DNA of 64,000 nucleotides from Oscillatoria sp. SIO1A7 (GTDB taxonomy: Bacteria > Cyanobacteriota > Cyanobacteriia > Cyanobacteriales > Laspinemataceae): assembly GCA_010672965.1 (NCBI GenBank), contig JAAHFN010000022.1, positions 62,001 to 126,000 of the forward strand, given 5' to 3'. A program made the position numbers and the translations under genes. Positions 9,189-18,394 of the stretch are shown one piece after another. Under the pieces are notes generated by a model that was not told the origin of the DNA, ran no database searches, and worked only from the letters and a program-made list of their open reading frames with translations. Every line of letters begins with the position of its first letter. Position 1 is the stretch's first letter.

Positions 9189-9248
9189 TCCCACACCCCA
9201 CACCCCACACCCCACACCCAGCCCTACACCCTACACCCCCTACACCCT
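9189..9248. repeat. CCCACAC heptamer array
   Basis: Tandem CCACACC and CTACACC heptamers, the short tandemly repeated sequences common in filamentous cyanobacteria, run up to the end of the adjacent gene. Confidence 0.85.
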
Positions 9249-9249
9249 T

Positions 9250-12240
9250 CTAAATAGGAGCTAACTTTGCCAACAGTTCAGCCCAGCGAACTCCTTCTAA
9301 ATTAGGCAGAACGACGTGAGCCGCTCCAACCCGATCGCTCGGCCCGAGACCCACGGCCTGCATCCCAGCCGCTAGAGCCGCCTCGACGCCAGAAGCCGCA
9401 TCCTCCACCACCAGGCATTCCTCGGGCGACAGGCCCAGCTCGTTGGCCGCATAGAGGAACAAGTCTGGGGCGGGCTTAGAGCGAGTAACGCTATGACCGT
9501 CGGCAATAACTTCTATTCGGTCGGCAATTTCCAAGCGTTCTATAACCACGCGGGCATTTTTGCTGGCCGAACCGATCGCGATTTTAATTCCAGTAGAGTG
9601 CAGTTCGTCGAGCAACTCCCCGGCTCCGCCCAGGAGGTGTTGGGCTCCCATCTGCCCAATTAATTCCAGATAGTAGCGATTCTTGCGCTCCATCATTTCC
9701 TGCATTTTCTCCTCGGAGACTATCGCGTCGCCCAGTAGTTTCAAAAGGGAATCCCGACGCGAGAGACCCCGCATCGCTTCGTTGGCCTGGCGATCGAAAG
9801 GAATTCTTTCTTCATCTGCAACGCGCTGCCATCCTAAATAGTGGAATTCTGCCGTATCCGTCAGCACCCCATCCAGGTCGAAAATAACGCCCCGGATTTT
9901 TGGTTTGGAAGTATTATCGGAATTCATCCTCGCTCCTTGTGACTGAAGATCAAAATCGTAGCTAGCTCCGCGCCATTGAATTTTAAACTTCAGTCGCGTC
10001 CACTTGGGGGGGAGGTGAGGATTCGCCACGGGTTGGACTGGAGCGTCGGGGGTTGGGCGCTCGAAGCGAACTCCACCGAAACCAAACAATACCGCCTGCC
10101 AAAGTGCGCCAGCGCTTGCAGCATGAATGCCATCGTTAGCATTGCCCCGCACGTCCTCTATATCTACCATTGCCGCTCGCATAAAATGTTCGTATGCTTC
10201 GGCGGGTTTATCTAGGTTGCAGGCCAAAGCGGCGTGTATTGCCGGTCCTAGGGAAGAGCCATAACTGTGGTCGGTGCGCGGCTCGTAGTAATTCCAATTC
10301 TTTTCCAGAACTTGGCGACTGTATTCTAGGGTATTTTTTGGTTTAGCTACATTAAAAGAGCTATCTCCATTAACGCTACCGCGCAGCACATATAGTAGCA
10401 TTAGCACGTCGGGCTGTTTGATAACTTGTCGCTTGCTCGTCCCTTCGACTCCTCCTAGGATAGAATACATAGAACGATCGCGCGGTTCGTAGTCTTTGAG
10501 ATTAATATCTTCCAAATCGAAGAATCCGTCAAACTGTTCTATCAGCCCACTGTTTGGGTCGTAGGGAATCCAGAGGCGGCGAACCATATCCGCCCAGCGA
10601 TCGCGTCGATCTGGAGTCAGGTCGAGTTTGCTTTCTAGCTCCGCCAATCGTTCTGGTGCTACTCGGCCAAGCCACTCTATAGTAGCCAGTGCTTTCTCCA
10701 GATGCCATTGAACCAAGCGATTGGTAAAAGCATTATTGTCAACCCGTTGGTGGTCTTCGTCCGGTCCAATTACATTGCGGATTTCATAGATCTCTCGCTT
10801 GCCGTCCCATTCGATGCGACTGCCCCAAAAAACCGCCGTATCGAGGATTATTTCCGCTCCGTAGCGTTGCATCCAATCGTCATCGCCAGTAGCTTGCCAA
10901 TATTGCCAGATTGCATAAGCCACGTCGCTGCTTATATGAAGTTGGCGATCGCCGAACCAAATCCGAGTCGGATCGCCATTAGACTCTTCAAGAAATAGCC
11001 AACGGGGAGTAACCTCATTTCCCGTATCGGCACTCTCCCAAGCCAAACGCGCTCCCGGGTAGCCATTGTCCCGAGCCTTGCGCCGACTACCAGATAAAGT
11101 ATGGTAGCGATAAGTTAACAGGTTGCGCGCTATCTTCGGTTGGGTGTAAAGGAACCCGGGCAAAATAAACAGTTCCGTATCCCAAAAAACATGACCCCGA
11201 TAGCCAAAGCCAGAGAGAGTTTTTGCCGGAATGCTACAGCGTTCGTCTTCGTGTGGAGCGCTCGCCAACAACTGGAATATGCTATAGCGTACTGCTAGCT
11301 GAGCTTTCAGATCTCCTTCAATCGAGATATCGCAATCTTGCCAAATATTCGCCCAAGCCGCTTCGTGATTCGATCGCAGAGTAGAGTAGCTGGGTTGCTG
11401 TTGCAGAGCCTCTCTTGCCGCTCGGGCTGGATCGCTATTTTCCCGGGAAGTGAAAACCGCGACTATTTTTTCCAGGCTAACCGTTTGCCCTGGACGAACC
11501 GAAAAGGTTGCGGCTAGGGTCGGGTGACCTTCGCAACCCTTAAATTGAATTTCGGGATCTTGGGCTCCGTTAACTGCAATAGAGCTGGCCATGCCCAAAT
11601 CTATACCGGAGCTTCTGGTACGCAGGTGCAACCAGACCCCCTGCGGCCGACCCCCTTTGTGCTTCATCTCCCCCTGGTTGACCCATTGCCAGTGCATCAC
11701 CCCCTGGTTTTCTGGGTAGCCATTAATGCTGGCTTGAATTTCAACAGAGCCCTGGAAATTTAAGGGCGTCAATTCTATACTGTGGGCTAGCCAATGTCGA
11801 TCTGCTAAGCTGGCAAAGCGCTGGAAGTGCAGGTCTATAGTGTGTCCTGCTGGAGAGCGCCAGCGCACAAGGCGATCGAGCAAGCCTTGGCGCAGGTCTA
11901 GCTGTCGCTGATAGCTGAGTATTTCCCCTTGGTCTAGGCGGAAGCGTTCCCGCAGAGTTTCCGTAGAAGATTCGGTATCGATCGCGATCGCCAGGGCGAG
12001 CCAGTCCGGACAGTTGGCCAACTCGGTATGTACTATAGGTACATCGTCATAGACACCATTGATCAGGGTAGCTGGCCAGTCACCGGGATAGCCTTCCTCA
12101 AAGCTACCCCGCGTCTCCAAGTAGCCATTGCCAATTGTGAAAACCGTTTCTTTCTGGTGCTGGGTAGTGGGGTCAAACTGAGTTTCCGTGAGGCTCCAAT
12201 CCGTATAGAGAAAGTGGGGAGAAGTTCCTTGTGCATCCAT
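9250..12240 (-). CDS. GH65 disaccharide phosphorylase fused to beta-phosphoglucomutase
   Basis: Residues 1-750 form a glycoside hydrolase family 65 protein: N-terminal beta-sandwich (about 1-270), then the (alpha/alpha)6 barrel with the acid/base glutamate in VIGPDEDHQRVDNNAFTN. GH65 enzymes split maltose, trehalose or kojibiose with phosphate, releasing beta-glucose 1-phosphate. Residues 772-996 are a HAD beta-phosphoglucomutase (nucleophile in FDLDGVLTDT, later GSASKNARVVIERL and VVEDAASGVEAA), which makes glucose 6-phosphate. The fusion would channel the product. Substrate cannot be read from the sequence. An internal AAGGAG with ATG at 9927 could also yield the mutase alone. Neighbours are sucrose genes on the same strand. 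Confidence 0.9.
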   Translation of the reverse strand: MDAQGTSPHFLYTDWSLTETQFDPTTQHQKETVFTIGNGYLETRGSFEEGYPGDWPATLINGVYDDVPIVHTELANCPDWLALAIAIDTESSTETLRERFRLDQGEILSYQRQLDLRQGLLDRLVRWRSPAGHTIDLHFQRFASLADRHWLAHSIELTPLNFQGSVEIQASINGYPENQGVMHWQWVNQGEMKHKGGRPQGVWLHLRTRSSGIDLGMASSIAVNGAQDPEIQFKGCEGHPTLAATFSVRPGQTVSLEKIVAVFTSRENSDPARAAREALQQQPSYSTLRSNHEAAWANIWQDCDISIEGDLKAQLAVRYSIFQLLASAPHEDERCSIPAKTLSGFGYRGHVFWDTELFILPGFLYTQPKIARNLLTYRYHTLSGSRRKARDNGYPGARLAWESADTGNEVTPRWLFLEESNGDPTRIWFGDRQLHISSDVAYAIWQYWQATGDDDWMQRYGAEIILDTAVFWGSRIEWDGKREIYEIRNVIGPDEDHQRVDNNAFTNRLVQWHLEKALATIEWLGRVAPERLAELESKLDLTPDRRDRWADMVRRLWIPYDPNSGLIEQFDGFFDLEDINLKDYEPRDRSMYSILGGVEGTSKRQVIKQPDVLMLLYVLRGSVNGDSSFNVAKPKNTLEYSRQVLEKNWNYYEPRTDHSYGSSLGPAIHAALACNLDKPAEAYEHFMRAAMVDIEDVRGNANDGIHAASAGALWQAVLFGFGGVRFERPTPDAPVQPVANPHLPPKWTRLKFKIQWRGASYDFDLQSQGARMNSDNTSKPKIRGVIFDLDGVLTDTAEFHYLGWQRVADEERIPFDRQANEAMRGLSRRDSLLKLLGDAIVSEEKMQEMMERKNRYYLELIGQMGAQHLLGGAGELLDELHSTGIKIAIGSASKNARVVIERLEIADRIEVIADGHSVTRSKPAPDLFLYAANELGLSPEECLVVEDAASGVEAALAAGMQAVGLGPSDRVGAAHVVLPNLEGVRWAELLAKLAPI

Positions 12241-12889
12241 TGCTGCTTGTTTGGTTCTGGAACAGTTAACGGTATTTTAATCATACCTGTTGCCAGATCC
12301 ACAATTTCTGGCTCGATAGCTCTTTGTTTATCGAGGCGGGAGGTTGCGAAACCGCGATCGTGGCCGCAGGTGTATTATTTATTCAATCTAGAGGGCTTAT
12401 AATTCAGGATAAAACATAAAATCGATCCTGAATTCTCTATCTTTCAATTATGATATCAATTTTTTCCAAGCTATAACCACAAGCCCATTAATGCTCTCCG
12501 ACGAGAGAGAACATATTAGCACAATGCCCTAGATATTTTTACTCAGGCACTCTCGCAAGCTAGACAGAACATGGATTATACAGGTAGGAATACCCAAAAT
12601 TTCTTGGCGGTATTCACATAATTTTGGATCTTTGCTAATCGCCAATGTCCAATTTGTAAATAGAGACTAAGCTAATTTATTTTCTGACAATAAAGCCAGG
12701 GACGATAAGATCTTCACATTTAATTTGCTAACTCTCTAGCTCTTTAATCTCCTTTTTAGCCTTAACTTATTAACCTTCAAAAGTTAATAATTAATTGTAA
12801 ATATAATTTGAAGTTTTGAGTGTTTCATGTGTTTCATTGTGAGTTTTAAGTTCTTAACTTGGCGTTTGCAATATAAAAGTTGCATATCG
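12241..12889. other. AT-rich gene-free stretch
   Basis: Upstream region of the GH65 fusion gene. I see no coding frame with recognisable content, no clear terminator and no known regulatory RNA. It contains the GAATTC-bounded imperfect repeat near 12400-12435 (TTCAGGATAAAA...ATCCTGAATTC). Confidence 0.5.
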
Positions 12890-13040
12890 TATAGCTTTTC
12901 TCAAATTGATGTAAGGTGTCTGGGGCGAAGCATCCCAATATGAGAATTCCCGTTATACAGCAGAGATGGTCTTGGGGATGCTGTCGCCCCTACGTTTCTA
13001 GGGTCCGATACTTTATTACACTTATTTGAGAAACGCTATA
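12890..13040. mobile_element. TATAGCG..TCTCAAAT element, copy A
   Basis: It is 151 bases with ends TATAGCTTTTCTCAAAT and ATTTGAGAAACGCTATA. The inner sequence has GGGCGAAGCATCCCAAT and GGGGATGCTGTCGCCCC, a second long inverted pair. It is the best-preserved of about a dozen copies in this window. The TA at each end suggests a TA-targeting IS630/Tc1-type parent, by inference. Confidence 0.85.
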
Positions 13041-13122
13041 TATAGTCAGAGCCAAGCTAACAACTCAAAACTCAAAACTCTCAAGCTAAGAGCTCTCAAG
13101 CTAAGAACTTCCTCCTAACCCT

Positions 13123-15582
13123 CTACTGGTACTGCAAATGTTGCTCCAGAAGCTTTTGGGCTCTAGGTTTGTAGATTAAATAGAATAAAGCTTCCAAATA
13201 GCGTAGCAGGGGTTCCCGATTGTCCTCGGCAGGATAGTTCCAGAAACTGTAGGTTTTGGCCAAAGATAACAAATGCTGAGTATGCAGCAGCCAATTATAC
13301 TTGTTGCGAACTCGTTCAATGCCGCGATCGGAAATTGTTTGCCAGCGGTCGGGATGGTCTGAACAATCAGCGAGAAATTGTCCAATTTTCTCTGCCGTTC
13401 CCTCCAAATCCGTTGGGTTAATGTGAAACCCACTATCGCCATCTTGGATAATTTCTGAAGGACCTCCAAATTTAGTGGCAAAAGTGGGCAAACCGGAAAT
13501 CATCGCTTCTAAAACCGTCAGTCCAAACGATTCATAGCGGGCAGGCTGGACAAAAATGCCCTGGAGTTCGGCGATCGCGCGGTAGGCGGCCCCGGTATCC
13601 GGCGTGGTCAGGCGCATTCCCAGCCATCGCACCTTACCATAGAGATCGTACCGAGCAATAATATCGTAGAGCTTTTCGATTTCGCCCTTTTCTTCTAAAT
13701 TGGCCGCTTCTTCGCCATGCACCGTACCCGTAACCAAAATAAGGTTGCACTGCTCTTGCAGCAAGGAACTGCGGCCAAAGCATTCTGCCAGACCGGATAG
13801 GTTCTTAACCGGGGTCAGAGGGGCGATGGAAAAGATGGGGCGCGCATTTGGATCGTCCAGCTTGCCAAATATGTGGTAGTCTTCCCGGGTCAAGAGCAGC
13901 TCCTTAATTCGCTCGGGAGTCCGGGCAGAAGTCATCTCAGAACTATCGGAGTTTTTAGGTTCTGGGGTCTCCTCCTTATTCTCGTTATAAGGAAAGAAAA
14001 TACTTTCATCTACTCCAGGGGGTACTACATTAAACTTGGGGTTAAACAGGTCTATACCATTGACCGCATGATAGAGCTGGGGCATGGTGAAAGACTTGTA
14101 AGACTCGTAGTGCCCCACCATATCGGAAGTACCGACGATTTCTTGATAGGTACTGGTGAGGATGCAATCTGCCCCGTTCATGGCAATTAAGTCGGCAGTG
14201 AATTGCAGCGAGAAGTGGTACTGGTCTTCCAGGTCTTGCCAGTAGAGGTTGCCGAACAAGTGCCTAGGCTTTTCCAGAGCATGAGCAATATTGACCCAAG
14301 GAGCCCCAAAGTGTCGGGCCATTAGGAAGGCAACCAAACTTCCATCGGAATAGTTGCCAACTATTAAGTCAGGAGAACCCTGAAATTCCTCCTTTAGCTC
14401 GGTCTCGGCATCCAGGGCAAAGGTTTCCAAGTATGGCCAAATCTCAGTTTTGGAAAGCCAGTTCTGAGTCACTTTCGGATTGAACTCCCGGAAGGGAACC
14501 CGCAAAATCCAGGCATTTTCAGTATCTCGGATTTTTTCCAGCCGTTCGTGGCAGCTAGTTCCTTCGCTATTGGGAATCAGGCGGGTGAGAACCACAACCT
14601 TTGGCATAACCCCTACAATATCCAGCCCCGATAGTCTGATATCCTCTTGCAGTTGTTTTTCCAGGCTCCTGGCTTCGTTGATAACGTAGGCGACTTGGCC
14701 GCTAGTATCGGGACGACCCAATACCCCAACTTGACCCAACCAACCGTGGACGGAGACGAGAACAACCCGAAAGATGAGAGGAACGTGGGAAATAAATGCT
14801 TCCAAGACAGCATGGTCGGGGGAGTCTATTAATCTATCTAGAAACCCGAGAACGTTACGCACACGACCGGCTGTATTACCCCAACCCGGTTCAAAGCCCA
14901 AACTCTGGAGCCTTTGGCGGAATTTTTCATAGGGCTCGTCAGCAGGTAATTCGCTAACAAACTTTAAAGCCTGCTTGAGTTGTTCGGAAAGTTCTGTAAC
15001 TGAGGCAATGCGATCGGAAAGCAGCAGTGACTTGTCTTTGTAGCGATTATGGCGCAGGAATTTAAGTAAAGCCTCCAACCACTTTTGAGGATCGTGAAAT
15101 AGCTTACTAGATAAGTAGCGATTGAGAAATTCTAAGCCATTGCCAATATTTCTGGGGTCGCGAATAGTTGGGGAAGATGCGTAAAAGGGGGCAACATCTA
15201 TCTCTAGTAGGCCGCCTTCTTCAGGAAAGTAGCGGTTGGCAATAGCGTCGCGCAAGTTCAGAATTTCCGTCACCGTCATTTCCTCTACGCTAGCGAGTTC
15301 GGCATCCAGCCGATAGACTTGACTCGATGCCACTCTAGAGCGCATTACCAACCAAACGCCTTCTTCCCAGATTATTTCATGGGTGTATCGAACCAGTTCT
15401 CCCAAATAGGAAGAATGGAAAAAATGCGCTGGTTTGTCGCTATAGTAGCAACAGTTCGCGAAAGCTTGCTGGATTTGATTGTGCAGGAAGTAGCTTTCTC
15501 CCGAGGCGCGCAAACTCTCTATCAAGAAGTGCAAATCAGCTCGCTCGTCACTGTTTAATACAGCTTTAATCAGTTTTAGCAT
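13123..15582 (-). CDS. susA: Sucrose synthase
   Basis: The protein reversibly makes sucrose from fructose and a nucleotide-glucose; in cyanobacteria it mostly works toward cleavage, feeding NDP-glucose to polysaccharide synthesis. The 819 residues match the family (about 800). The N-terminal regulatory region covers 1-250, and the GT-B catalytic core begins near 265. The core shows [21 protein letters not shown], the [14 protein letters not shown] segment, and the C-terminal E-x7-E motif in [10 protein letters not shown]. All expected parts are present. It lies on the same strand as a sucrose-phosphate-synthase-like gene 700 bases upstream and a GH65 phosphorylase gene downstream. Confidence 0.95.
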   Translation of the reverse strand: MLKLIKAVLNSDERADLHFLIESLRASGESYFLHNQIQQAFANCCYYSDKPAHFFHSSYLGELVRYTHEIIWEEGVWLVMRSRVASSQVYRLDAELASVEEMTVTEILNLRDAIANRYFPEEGGLLEIDVAPFYASSPTIRDPRNIGNGLEFLNRYLSSKLFHDPQKWLEALLKFLRHNRYKDKSLLLSDRIASVTELSEQLKQALKFVSELPADEPYEKFRQRLQSLGFEPGWGNTAGRVRNVLGFLDRLIDSPDHAVLEAFISHVPLIFRVVLVSVHGWLGQVGVLGRPDTSGQVAYVINEARSLEKQLQEDIRLSGLDIVGVMPKVVVLTRLIPNSEGTSCHERLEKIRDTENAWILRVPFREFNPKVTQNWLSKTEIWPYLETFALDAETELKEEFQGSPDLIVGNYSDGSLVAFLMARHFGAPWVNIAHALEKPRHLFGNLYWQDLEDQYHFSLQFTADLIAMNGADCILTSTYQEIVGTSDMVGHYESYKSFTMPQLYHAVNGIDLFNPKFNVVPPGVDESIFFPYNENKEETPEPKNSDSSEMTSARTPERIKELLLTREDYHIFGKLDDPNARPIFSIAPLTPVKNLSGLAECFGRSSLLQEQCNLILVTGTVHGEEAANLEEKGEIEKLYDIIARYDLYGKVRWLGMRLTTPDTGAAYRAIAELQGIFVQPARYESFGLTVLEAMISGLPTFATKFGGPSEIIQDGDSGFHINPTDLEGTAEKIGQFLADCSDHPDRWQTISDRGIERVRNKYNWLLHTQHLLSLAKTYSFWNYPAEDNREPLLRYLEALFYLIYKPRAQKLLEQHLQYQ

Positions 15583-15871
15583 AACAAAAGTTTGCGATCG
15601 CTGTTTTTCGCGAGATAATATTTTAGTAGGGAGCGGCGATCTCTCCCACGGTTATAACTCCGACCCCCAAGCAATTGCATGGGTTATCGGAGCCTCCCGC
15701 TGCTGTCAGTTCGCAGTCATACCATTGTAGTCAGGAAAATTGTCGTCAGGAAAATTGTCCCAATAACCTTCCGCTTTAGAACATCTCGGTCGCCAAATAT
15801 TGGGGTGGCTATGCTGGCCCTAAGATGACTGCGGTCTAATTGTAGCGCAACTTGCCGCTCTTAGAAACTTA

Positions 15872-16110
15872 CCCAAAGTTGGACAAATCCAGCTCCGAAG
15901 CTGAACGTGGCCCTCATTTGGAGTTCTATTCCTGCTTCGACGCATCCGTCTTGCCTCGGCAGGACGAAAGTTTTATGCTCCACAGGCCGAGACGGTGATT
16001 TTTACCGCCTTCGCGCTTATTAATCGCTGCGTTCCAATCGCGGTCTTTGAAGAATCCGCAGTTGGGACAGACAAATGTCCTGTCCCGCAATTTCAATTCT
16101 TTATGGATAT
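15872..16110 (-). pseudogene. C-terminal remnant of an IS200/IS605-type TnpB
   Basis: Reading on the minus strand from about 16110, the frame gives KLRDRTFVCPNCGFFKDRDWNAAIN: half of the TnpB zinc ribbon and the conserved DRDxNAA end of the RuvC domain. A tail KTDASKQE then meets a TAG and needs a frame change to continue. Only about 80 of roughly 400 residues remain. No TnpA or guide-RNA end is visible. It is a dead transposon fragment. Confidence 0.8.
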
Positions 16111-16149
16111 GACCCTACTGGATTGGCAAATCTAAAATTGTGCATAACT

Positions 16150-16224
16150 GTAGGGAGCGGCCCGGGAACGAAACCCAACCATATCAATCGGTGTGTTGGG
16201 TTTCGTTCCCGGGCCGCTCCCTAC
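16150..16224. repeat. Perfect 30-bp hairpin
   Basis: Arms 16150-16179 and 16195-16224 are perfectly complementary around a 15-base loop. The arms start GTAGGGAGCGGCCCGGG. The outer flanks also mirror each other (AAAATTG and CAATTTT). The word AGGGAGCGGCCCGG recurs inside the element at 18276. Bases 15583-15871 hold nothing I can name. Confidence 0.8.
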
Positions 16225-16283
16225 AATTTTAAGCCTGACAGACCACTACACCGCACGCCCTAAACGCCCTAAACCCTACTAAT

Positions 16284-17735
16284 CTAAGATGCTTGACCCA
16301 AACTTACTCCTGCATCAGATAGAGCTTCCCCAAAATAAGACGAGGGGGAAGCAGGTGACGGTAAAGGCGAGAGCAGTGCGCCCATAAGCGACTCAGCTAA
16401 CAAGCGGCGGTAGAGGTCGCTCAGCTCGGCTGCTGCGCTTGTCCAGGTAAAATGATGTTGCACTTGTGCGGGTGCCTGTTTGCTTGCCTTTTTGGCCCAC
16501 AAGTCATTGCTCAAGATGCGGTCGATCGCCCCTGCAAAAGCAACATCGTCTTGGGGCTCAACCAGCAAACCCGTTTCTTCAGGCACCACTGTGAACTTCA
16601 AGCCACCCACATTGGATGCCACCACGGGAGTGCCGCAAGCCATAGCTTCGATCGCTACTAAACCGAAGGGCTCGTAGTGGCTGGGAACTACGCAAACGTC
16701 AGCAGCAGCGTAGTAAAGTGGCAATCGGTCGTGACCTATCAGTCCGGCAAACAAAGTCTGTTCTGTAAGAGAAAGTTTTTGAACCAGAAGCTGAATTCTA
16801 TTTCGTTCCTGGCATGCTAACGGGTCCGAATCGCTGCCGCCAGCAATTATGAGGCGAAGGTTGCCCTCGGCTCGGACTTTAGACTGGGCGCAGGCGCGAA
16901 CGAGGGTGTCAATTCCTTTGCTGGGGTCGAAGCGTCCCACATATAGAACAATCCGCTCGGTCTGACTCAGACCTAGTTTGGCTCGCGCTTCCGCCTTCGG
17001 ATGCTGGCGGAAGTTATCGATATCCGTTCCGCAGGGAACCATCCTGATGCGACCGGCTGCCGAAACCAGCGATCGCAAGGTTTCCTCTTCCCCCGGACTG
17101 GTCGCTACCACGCAGTTAGCTCGCTCCAAAATCTCTCGCTCCGCTGTCAGTCGAGTCTCGGCAATTGGCGGGCGATCGGCAATCTGGCGATATTTCAGCT
17201 CCCCAATCGAATGATAAGTGTGAACGAGCTGGATATTGCTCTCTTGCTTAAGACGCAACCCTACTAAACTGGAGAGCCAATAGTTGCTATGAACCAAAGG
17301 ATAATTGGTTCCGGCTTTAACCTGAAATTTCTTAAAAGCCTCTACAAATTGAGGAATATATTGCAGCAGTTCTTCTCGGGATAGCTGGCATTCTGGGCCT
17401 GCTGCCAGATGAATCGTTCTACAGTAGGGGGAGTGCTGTACGATTTTCTCTTGGTCTGGATGACTCTTGCGGGCGAACATATCTACCTGCCAGCCTAATT
17501 TCGCTAAAGCCTCACCCACTTTACGCACATAGATATTTTGCCCGCCAGCTTCTCCGGGACCCGCCTCTGCTGCGGGATCGCCATTATAAGCAATTAAAGC
17601 AATAGGCTGTCTGTTGGGAATAGCCACTCTTGCAGAAGTGAAGGGAGGTTTCGAGGTATTATCTTGAAGCAAGGCACGAGCTGAAGTTGTTGCCTGTTCT
17701 GAGATTATATCTACGGTTTGTTGGTCTGTTAACAT
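16284..17735 (-). CDS. GT4 glycosyltransferase, sucrose-phosphate-synthase-like
   Basis: The 483-residue protein has the GT-B fold. The N-terminal domain opens with ALIAYNGDPAAEAGPGEAGG and QNIYVRKVGEALAKLGWQVD, the acceptor-side block of sucrose-phosphate synthases and sucrose synthases. The C-terminal domain has VLYVGRFDPSKGIDTLV and the E-x7-E motif in YEPFGLVAIEAMACGTPVVA. Sucrose-phosphate synthase joins NDP-glucose to fructose 6-phosphate. There is no phosphatase domain, as in short cyanobacterial enzymes. The first 45 and last 35 residues are extra and polar. Its place beside susA supports a sucrose role, but another retaining glycosyltransferase is possible. Confidence 0.82.
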   Translation of the reverse strand: MLTDQQTVDIISEQATTSARALLQDNTSKPPFTSARVAIPNRQPIALIAYNGDPAAEAGPGEAGGQNIYVRKVGEALAKLGWQVDMFARKSHPDQEKIVQHSPYCRTIHLAAGPECQLSREELLQYIPQFVEAFKKFQVKAGTNYPLVHSNYWLSSLVGLRLKQESNIQLVHTYHSIGELKYRQIADRPPIAETRLTAEREILERANCVVATSPGEEETLRSLVSAAGRIRMVPCGTDIDNFRQHPKAEARAKLGLSQTERIVLYVGRFDPSKGIDTLVRACAQSKVRAEGNLRLIIAGGSDSDPLACQERNRIQLLVQKLSLTEQTLFAGLIGHDRLPLYYAAADVCVVPSHYEPFGLVAIEAMACGTPVVASNVGGLKFTVVPEETGLLVEPQDDVAFAGAIDRILSNDLWAKKASKQAPAQVQHHFTWTSAAAELSDLYRRLLAESLMGALLSPLPSPASPSSYFGEALSDAGVSLGQAS

Positions 17736-17958
17736 CCTTTTCCCTCCTAACTTTGTTATGTATTATAGGACTGAACTAGCTTTACTTTATGTATCAGATT
17801 ACACAATTTGCCAAATCGTATTACCTCCTAAAGGTAAAAGCGGTAAAAAATGCTAATTGATGGGCAGGGATGGGGAAGGACTAAGCAATATTCTGCCCCT
17901 ATCTCTCCGTATCTCTCCCCTTTCCTAAATGCGACCCCCTAAACAAGGCAAGCATAAA

Positions 17959-18078
17959 TAGGACTTACGCATAGACTCTAGAGATAGGGGCGATTCTCGC
18001 ATTGGGAGACGCTCTTGCGCGAACGCTCTTGTGATTGCCCCTACAAATACTAAATATGGACAGTTTGCGTAAGTCCTA
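17959..18078. mobile_element. TAGGACTTACGCA inverted-repeat element
   Basis: A 13-base perfect terminal inverted repeat (TAGGACTTACGCA / TGCGTAAGTCCTA) bounds 120 bases containing AGGGGCGATTCTCGCATTGGGAG and GATTGCCCCTAC. A fragment of the same family lies at 21959-21998. Ends of this type are widespread in cyanobacteria. Confidence 0.8.
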
Positions 18079-18246
18079 ATAAACCAAGCAGGCAGAACGG
18101 TATCGTCTCAATTTTGACAATATACAAGACGCACTGTTCGTAACCCAGCGCTGGTTCTTGGGCGGCAACAAAACCTGTAATCGCTGCGATTATCCTACAG
18201 GCGATCGCGAACGTCGGCGTTACAAACCAAAACTGAGATGCTCCCC

Positions 18247-18389
18247 AAGCAGAACTAGGTGGAGCTTATTGCATCGGGAGCATTTCAATTTTGTAATGAT
18301 ATCTTGTTGATGATTTAGGGAGCGGCCCGGACCCAAACTACTGCTTGCAAAAGTGAAATGCTCCCTATTGCATCCACCTAGTTCTGCTT
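18247..18389. mobile_element. 9-bp-duplicating element (copy 2) inside a hairpin loop
   Basis: The element at 18276-18365 (90 bases, termini GGGAGCATTTCA and TGAAATGCTCCC) is flanked by the 9-mer TATTGCATC at 18267-18275 and 18366-18374. Outside it, AAGCAGAACTAGGTGGA (18247-18263) and its exact complement (18373-18389) form a 17-bp stem whose short loop was the insertion target. Confidence 0.87.
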
Positions 18390-18394
18390 ACTTA

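Noticed and set aside
18080-18240. Possible transposase fragment (frame with GGNKTCNRCDYPTGDRERRR)
   Set aside because: Two cysteines and basic residues hint at a zinc ribbon, but the frame is short, has no start and no family match that I can defend.
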